From Nematostella vectensis (Eukaryota; Cnidaria; Anthozoa; Actiniaria; Edwardsiidae), in the NCBI RefSeq assembly GCF_932526225.1, contig NC_064046.1:11309719-11373718 (forward strand): DNA of 64,000 nucleotides. Direction: 5' to 3'. Shown piece by piece: positions 57,948 through 64,000 of this stretch. The notes below the pieces were generated by a model that saw only the letters and a program-made list of their open reading frames with translations, was not told the DNA's origin and ran no database searches. Numbering within the stretch: the first letter of the stretch is position 1; every line of letters begins with the position of its first letter. The translations under genes were made by a program, and so were the position numbers.

Positions 57948-60212
57948 GTCGTTCGCGATGCCGTTGTCGCTGCTTAAATTCCCTATCTCGGTTAAGCCGT
58001 CCTGGCGTACAATACAAGTACAGTACAAGCGTACAATAAATCTTGGAGCAGGGTGTGAACAAAAGATTTCTTGCATTTATAAATATTCAACAGAGATAAC
58101 AAAGATTCGTCACATGATATACCACCAAAAGATTTGTCGCGGATCACCATAAATACCATGGTATTTATACAGAAGATGAGCTGCTATAATACCTTTTTAC
58201 CGGAACGTTCCTGTTAAAACGAATGATAAGTAGTTGTCATAAGAAATGACTTTTATTTTGCTATTAAGGAGATAAATAAAGAAAATTCTTAGGTACACAC
58301 AGTAAAGATAGAGAGGTGCTGGTAAGGAAATATACAAAAGACAATGACTTTCGAACTTTCTAGCTACGATGCATTGTTTTTGCTAGATGTTTCCTAATAG
58401 ATGGCAGCGGCAGTTAAGCTGCAGTGGGACTTCTGTAAATAATTAAGACCTCTTAACAACGGCTCATATCTAAAATCATTATCGTAAGAAAAAGACAACA
58501 GAAATAGCAAGGTTAAGTTCCATTATACTGCCGGTAGGTGCATTTTTTAGTGAAAAAGGTTTTTTTTTTAGTAAAACTAGGGGAATGTTTTTATTAGTAT
58601 TTTTGTTGCGAATAGTTTTCTAAACAAATTTAACTGCTGAGAAGCGTATTGCTTATTTCTAGCCAAACTACCCAATATTTTACAACAGGTTTCGGCCATG
58701 AAGCCTAGACCATATAAATGCGTCACTGTTTTTCTGAGTAAATCGTCCGTCGTTTTTTTTTAGAGAAAATCTGGGCATTAGGTCACAATATTTTCCGTTC
58801 CTGGTCGCCGCCCGCATTCAGAGGTTGTACCGCATGTAACGTTTTATTTATTTGTTTTTCTTATTTTGGTCTCTGTAGAACCAATATAGAATAATGAAAA
58901 ATTGATGCCGTTTAATTATGACATGCAAATTAAATTTTCCTTATTAATGTCACCTGTTCGTTGTTTGTCGATGTCAACTTATTTTTTTGTGCTTTATAAG
59001 ATAGTCAAGCCAAAGAATTTTGTGGAGAATACTAAGAAATTCAACACTCCACGAATCAAAACGAAAATAAGCACCGCGATAAACAAAAAAGGTAAGAGCT
59101 TAAGACATTTTTTAAAACATTTACGGTATTAGATGATCCGATATTACATTCATATGATAGGTGTTCATGTTCATCTTAATAAAGGGGATGGAAAACGGAT
59201 AGATAGAAAAATACAATTTGAAGGTTTGGCATACTGGTTTGAATTTGATTAATAATGAAATGATACTTTTAAAATATCAGTGGCAAACTATAAAGAGTAT
59301 GACATGTATATATTTATTGACAAGTAATATGAGGGTACGTATACTGAGCTAGTGTGTAATGTGTGGACTACCATGAAACAGGCTTGTAGGGATAAAACTG
59401 TAATCGGTGTTTTTTCATATTTATTTGATGTGTATTGAGCACTGCTCTATGAATGGCTGTACTCACGTACTTTTTACAAGTAATGTGTGCATGATCGAAA
59501 ATCTAGCATACACTTAAAAGTATAATAATTAGAACCTGGTTATAGCATTGAGACATGTACTAAACAGCTTTAGCCCTATACTCTCCCACAATTTTGATGT
59601 TACTGGATGATACTCATATGATGCGTTTTTTTAACGAGCTATTTACAAGTAATAAGTAATATGTGTATATATGAAAATCTATAACTCATAAAACCTGGGA
59701 ATGACGATGACACAACGAAACAGCTTTTTGGCTCTGTAAAACACTGTCTGACGCCTTGATGCAACTGGACGATGCGTTGTCAGCGGCGTAGTCAGGATTT
59801 TTAACAAGAGGGGCCCAAAAGACCCTTTCAAGGCATTTTCTCCTGTGCTTTAGATAATGTCTCATACATTTACAGTATTTTTGGCTGCTAAAACGGGGGG
59901 CCCAGGCCACCCCTTGGCTACGCCCCTGGTTGTTTTGAAAGAGCATGGTTCAACAAGAAAATCTCATTTTTTTGGCATTGATTAACAATTTTTGTGTTCA
60001 AAATGTTTCGTTGTCTTTTGTTGAAAGCTCAAAGCCAGTTCAGGTTGAAGACGTCATGCTCGACCAATCAAAAACGTTTGCAGAACGTAGCGCTTTTAAT
60101 AGTACAGAATAGATAATAAATAGATAGATAAACCATATGATTTGAGTATGAATAGTGATAAATCCGTGCACTATAGTTTCCCAATTTCGATATTATTTTT
60201 TAGTCTACAACA
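57948..60212. other. Intergenic stretch
   Basis: AT-rich DNA with three diverged ~160-bp direct copies around ACAAGTAAT...GAAAATCTA (about 59320, 59480 and 59645) and a MITE at 59781-59929. No protein family was recognised. Confidence 0.45.
59781..59929. mobile_element. GGCGTAGCCAGG-type MITE
   Basis: Ends CAGCGGCGTAGTCAGGATT and GGCTACGCCCCTGG are inverted. The interior block TGTCTCATACATTTACAGTA is shared with the fragment at 15655-15755. Confidence 0.7.
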
Positions 60213-62560
60213 ATGACTGACGTCATCTCGAAAGTTCTTATCATTTTGAGCCTGCATGTGGTCAGCGGTCAAGTAATAGAGGAAATTAGCGGCCGAAATT
60301 CTGAGGATTACCGGACCAACCTCTTTCGAGCTTACCCAGGTAAGTTATTGGATGACCTAACTTGCGAATACGAGGATTCCTTAGCGAAAATATCCTAATA
60401 AATTACAGATAGCCTTTAAATGTAACAACTGGCTGACACAATTTTCTAAAAATGGTGCTAAATGTCTACATCTCTCAATTTACGAAAATATCACAGTAAA
60501 TTGTCGACCTTGTGAGTTCAAATTATTGTATATTTGTGGAAAAAGGGCAACAGAATCTAATTTGAGCTTTGTAGTCGGAATTGAACGTTTTTCCTTGCTT
60601 GTATATACTATAAAATCGTTATCAAAGTGACACTGAATTTTATCTCCTACAACTGTCGGGACAGGTCTTCAATGGACTAAATGCCCGACAGTTTCCAATT
60701 TGTTCAAATAAGCCAATGATTTGTAAACCAAGTGAGTTCAAATTATCCTATATTTGTTCAGAAAGGGCAAGCGATTCTGAATTGAGCTTTGTTGTCGGAA
60801 TCAAAGGTTTTCCCTTGCTTGCATACACCATAAAATCGTTATTTAAGCGACACGAATTTTATCTGCTACAATAACGGGAAAGGTTTTTATAGCGGAGCTC
60901 CCACGAAGCGCCGCGAAGCGCCGCGTGAGCGGAGCCTCATACCTAAAAAAAGTGGTATATAAGAAAAATGGGCGCGTGATTTGTGAAATCAAAAAAAAAA
61001 AAAACACAGAAATATAATAATAATATTTAAAATTTCTTAAATAATTAAGCGAAAATGAACCAAAGAGTTTGGCGTTTGGAGCTCCGCTTTTAGGCAATGC
61101 CTAAATCTATATAATAGTGTTACAAGCAAGGAAAAATATTCAATACCGACAACAAACCTGAATTCAGATTCGCTTTCGCCTTGCTAAACAAATATAGAAT
61201 ACTTTGAACTCACTAGGAAGACAATTTACAGGGTTATTTAAATAAATTGAAAACTGCCGGGCATTTAGCCCATCCAAGACCTGTCCCGACTGTCGGGCAT
61301 ATAGCCACTGCGTGTGTGATAACGGGCTCTTAGCGTAATACCAATTGGCTCTTAATGTAATAACTGGCTCTTATCGTAATACCAAGTGGCTCTTAATGTA
61401 ACAACTGGCTCTTATCGTAATACCAAGTGGCTCTTAATGTAACAACTGGCTCTTAGCGTAATACCAAGTGGCTCCTAATGTAATAACTGGCTCTTAGCGT
61501 AATACCATGTAACTCCTAATGTAATAACTGGCTCTTATCGTAATACCAAGTGGCTCTTAATGTAATAACTGGCTCTTACGTAATACCAAGTGGCTTTTAA
61601 TGTAATAACGGCTCTTAGCGTAATACCAAGTGGCTCTTAATGTAATAACAAGCTCTTAGCGTAATACCAAGTTGCTCTTAATGTTATAACGGCTCTTAGC
61701 GTAATACCAACTGGCTCTTAATGTAGTAACTGGCTCTTAGCGTCATACCAAGTGGCTCTTAATGTAATAACTGGCTCTTAGCGTCATACCAAGTGGCTCT
61801 TGAAGTAATAACTGGCTCTTAGCGTCATACCAAGTGGCTCTTAATGTAATAACTGGCTCTTAGCGTAATACCATGTGGCTTCTAATGTAATAACGGCTCT
61901 TAGTGTAATACCACGTTGCTCCTAATGTAATGACTGGCTCCTAACGTAATACCATGTGGCTCTTAATGTAATGACTGGCTCTCAGCGTCATACCAAGCGG
62001 CTCTTAATGTAATAACTGGTTTCTAACGTAATACCAAGTGGCTCTTAATGTAATAACTGGCTCTTAGCGTAATACCAAGTTGCTCTTAATGTATCATACC
62101 AAGAGGTTCTTAATGTAATAACTGGCTGTTAGCGTAATACCAAGTCGCTCCTAATGTAATAACGGCTCTTAGCGTCATACCAAGTGGCTCCTAATGTAAT
62201 AGGAGCCAGTTATTACATTAAAAGCCACTTGGTATGACACTAAAAGCCAGTTTGCCATGCCCCTCTGATGGCTTGGTCACATTGTCCTGTAAATTGATAA
62301 CAACCACAATGATTGTCTCCATAAATCCGTTTCCCCTTATTTTAGATCATAGCTTGGAGGGTTCTGTTTTGGCTGCGGCACAAGCATCCTCCCCCATAGA
62401 TTGCGCAGCTCTTTGTACTTCGAGAGGCCCAGAATGCAAGTCTTACAATTACGCACATGCGCATAGACTTTGCGAGATCAACAGCGGGAACAAGACGGAG
62501 AATGCTGAGATGTTTGTGATCAAAAAAGGATTCACCCACTATGAGGAAGAGCCAGTGAAG
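60213..62560 (+). CDS. Secreted PAN/Apple-module protein, 5' part
   Basis: Exon 60213-60339 starts with an ATG and a signal peptide (VLIILSLHVVSG, then QVIEEISGRN) and ends CCAG|GTAAGT in phase 1. Exon 62346-62560, after TATTTTAG, restores the frame. It encodes a PAN-like module: CAALCTSRGPECKSYNYA, LCEINSGN and FVIKKGFTHYEEEP. The module matches the last exon of the minus-strand WSC/PAN gene in cysteine spacing, phase-1 start and the V-KKGF-Y tail, so the two are probably paralogous. The second exon ends at phase 0 with AAG|GTAACA and no stop, so further exons lie beyond the window. PAN modules mediate protein or glycan binding outside the cell; the ligand is unknown. A possible acceptor TTTTTTAG at 60203 leaves room for an upstream untranslated exon. 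Confidence 0.78.
60655..61290. mobile_element. Non-autonomous element with ~190-bp TIRs
   Basis: GTCGGGACAGGTCTTC (60655 on) is inverted at GACCTGTCCCGAC (to 61290). Pairing continues through CTAAATGCCCG, GTGAGTTCAAA and TTGTTGTCGG. A partial direct copy of the inner TIR lies just outside at 60505-60650. The interior holds GAAGCGCCGCG repeats. It is in intron 1 of the PAN gene. Confidence 0.75.
61310..62240. repeat. ~41-bp satellite-like array ending in a hairpin
   Basis: About 21 copies of a dimeric unit: GTAATACCAAGTGGCTCTTA plus ATGTAATAACTGGCTCTTAGC. At 62177-62240 the units turn around (GTCATACCAAGTGGCTCC ... AAGCCACTTGGTATGAC), making a perfect-looking hairpin. It lies in intron 1 of the PAN gene, ~105 bp before exon 2. 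Confidence 0.92.
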
Positions 62561-62619
62561 GTAACAGTGATTAATTCGGAAGCCAAGAGAGGGGTCACGA
62601 TTGGAGCTTCCGCAACCGG

Positions 62620-63645
62620 GTTAGAGCTAGTGTAATTGAGTTAAAGCTAGCGTAACTGGGTCAGAGCTAGCGTAACCGGGTTAGAGCTAGCGTAACCGGG
62701 TTAGAGCTAGTGTAACTGGGTTAGAGCTAGCGTAACTGGGTTAGAGCTAGTGTAACTGGGTTAGAGCTGGCGCAACCGGGTTTAGAGCTAGTGTAACTGG
62801 GTTAGAGCAGGCGCAACCGACTGGGTTAGAGCTGGCGCAACCGGGTTAGAGCTAGCATAACAGGGATAGAGCTAGTGTAACTGGGTTAGAGCTTGCGTAA
62901 CCGGGTTAGAGCTAGCAAAACAGGGATAGAGCTAGTGTAACTGGGTTAGAGCTTGCGTAACCGGGTTAGAGCTAGCAAAACAGGGATAGAGCTAGTGTAA
63001 CTGGGTTAGAGCTTGCGTAACCGGGTTAGAGCTAGCAAAACAGGGATAGAGCTAGTGTAGCTGGGTTAGAGCTGGCGTAACTGAGTTAGAGCTTGCGTAA
63101 CCGGGTTAGAGCTAGCATAACAGGGATAGAGCTAGTGTAACTGGGTTAGAGCTTACGTAACCGGGTTAGAGCTAGCAAAACAGGGATAGAGCTAGTGTAG
63201 CTGGGTTAGAGCTGGCGTAACTGGGTTAGAGCTTGCGTAACCGGGTTAGAGCTAGCGTAGCTGGGTTAGAGCTGGCGCAACCGGGTTTAGAGCTAGCGTA
63301 GCTGGATTAGAGCTGGCGCAACCGGGTTAGAGCTAGCGTAACGGGTTAGAGCTGGCGTAACTGGGTTAGAGCTGGCGCAACCGGGTTTAGAGCTAGCGTA
63401 ACTGGGTTAGAGCTGGCGCAACCGGGTTTAGAGCTAGCGTAACTGGGTTAGAGCTTGCGTAACTGGGTAAGAGCTAGTGTAACTGGGTTAGAGCTGGCGT
63501 AACTGGGTTAGAGCTGGCGCAACCGGGTTTAGAGCTAGCGTAACTGGGTTAGAGCTAGCGCAACCGGGTTAGAGCTAGCGTAACGGGTTAGAGCTTGCGT
63601 AACTGGGTAAGAGCTGGTGTAACTGGGTTAGAGCTAGCGTAACTG
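62620..63645. repeat. ~20-bp satellite-like array
   Basis: About 50 copies of GGGTTAGAGCTAGCGTAACT, with variants GCTGGCGCAACC and GCTAGCAAAACAGGGATAGA arranged in higher-order units near 62880-63060. It begins 60 bp after PAN exon 62346-62560. Confidence 0.95.
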
Positions 63646-64000
63646 TGCGCAATGCATCTTGGGCCCAGGGCGAGAAGATTCCATTGTGTGCAGTGGCGGC
63701 CTTTGTGCAAATCGGGGAAAAAATTGGATTCCACTTTTCTCGATATCGATTATTCCGGATATAAAACCTCATCCAATGGTAAATGTTGATTAACACATAT
63801 TACAAACACTCGTGTTTTTCTTATAAAATGCACACTGTATTTTGGCAAGCTTCTAAGGTGGGACAAGGGGTAAGTGTTCCTTCGGAAGCGCCGGGAAGTC
63901 TGACTAAATGGCTGCACATAACTCGTTCTGGTTCTCACTAAGATGAATGAAAAATTGTAAGGGTAAACGCAACACTCTTACCAGAGCCGCGGCAGGTCAC
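63646..64000. other. Right edge, possible minus-strand donor
   Basis: Mostly non-repetitive DNA. At 63977-64000 the minus strand reads GTGACCTGCCGCGGCTCTG|GTAAGAG, a good exon-donor junction. It could end an exon of a minus-strand gene to the right. Confidence 0.25.

Overview
This is an AT-rich, intron-rich, repeat-laden animal nuclear segment. The conserved protein families (NELF-C/D, CSRNP, WSC and PAN/Apple extracellular modules), the small exons with GT-AG introns, the dense non-autonomous DNA transposons and the K02A2.6-like Gypsy and RecQ-like relics point to a cnidarian. A sea anemone such as Nematostella vectensis is my best guess, but I cannot prove the species from sequence alone.

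Layout. (1) 1-10.1 kb: the last twelve coding exons of NELFCD (+ strand), with introns full of MITEs and tandem arrays. (2) 10.3-13.9 kb: a TIR element, a Penelope-like hairpin relic and a regulatory-looking stretch, leading to (3) an intronless CSRNP/AXUD1-type gene at 13.9-14.6 kb. (4) 14.7-27 kb: gene-poor DNA with inverted 30-bp arrays, a LINE relic, a recent 1.2-kb tandem duplication and a weak candidate minus-strand gene. (5) 27.3-33.3 kb: a minus-strand, spliced tyrosine recombinase (integrase) gene with Lys, HxxR, Trp and Tyr catalytic boxes, an in-frame TAG, and no recognisable Arg-I exon. (6) 37.3-49.2 kb: a minus-strand secreted protein gene with signal peptide, three WSC domains and a C-terminal PAN module. 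(7) 51.6-57.95 kb: nested TIR elements, one holding a RecQ-helicase fragment, followed by a decayed Gypsy element with a nested foldback element. (8) 60.2 kb to the right edge: a plus-strand gene with a signal peptide and a PAN module paralogous to that of (6), continuing past the window.

NELFCD acts in promoter-proximal pausing of RNA polymerase II, CSRNP is a nuclear regulator, and the WSC/PAN proteins are probably secreted or surface glycan/protein-binding modules. No operon-like cooperation is expected.

Most unusual are tandem arrays whose unit contains a splice site and whose first unit is the real exon edge. NELFCD has a 74-bp array starting at a GC donor (later units carry GT donors) and a 95-bp triplication of a 3' splice site. 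The WSC/PAN gene has a 31-bp minisatellite of about 36 donor-like units. That minisatellite is split by a 2.7-kb CACTG-ended element. The spliced tyrosine recombinase is the second main point of interest.
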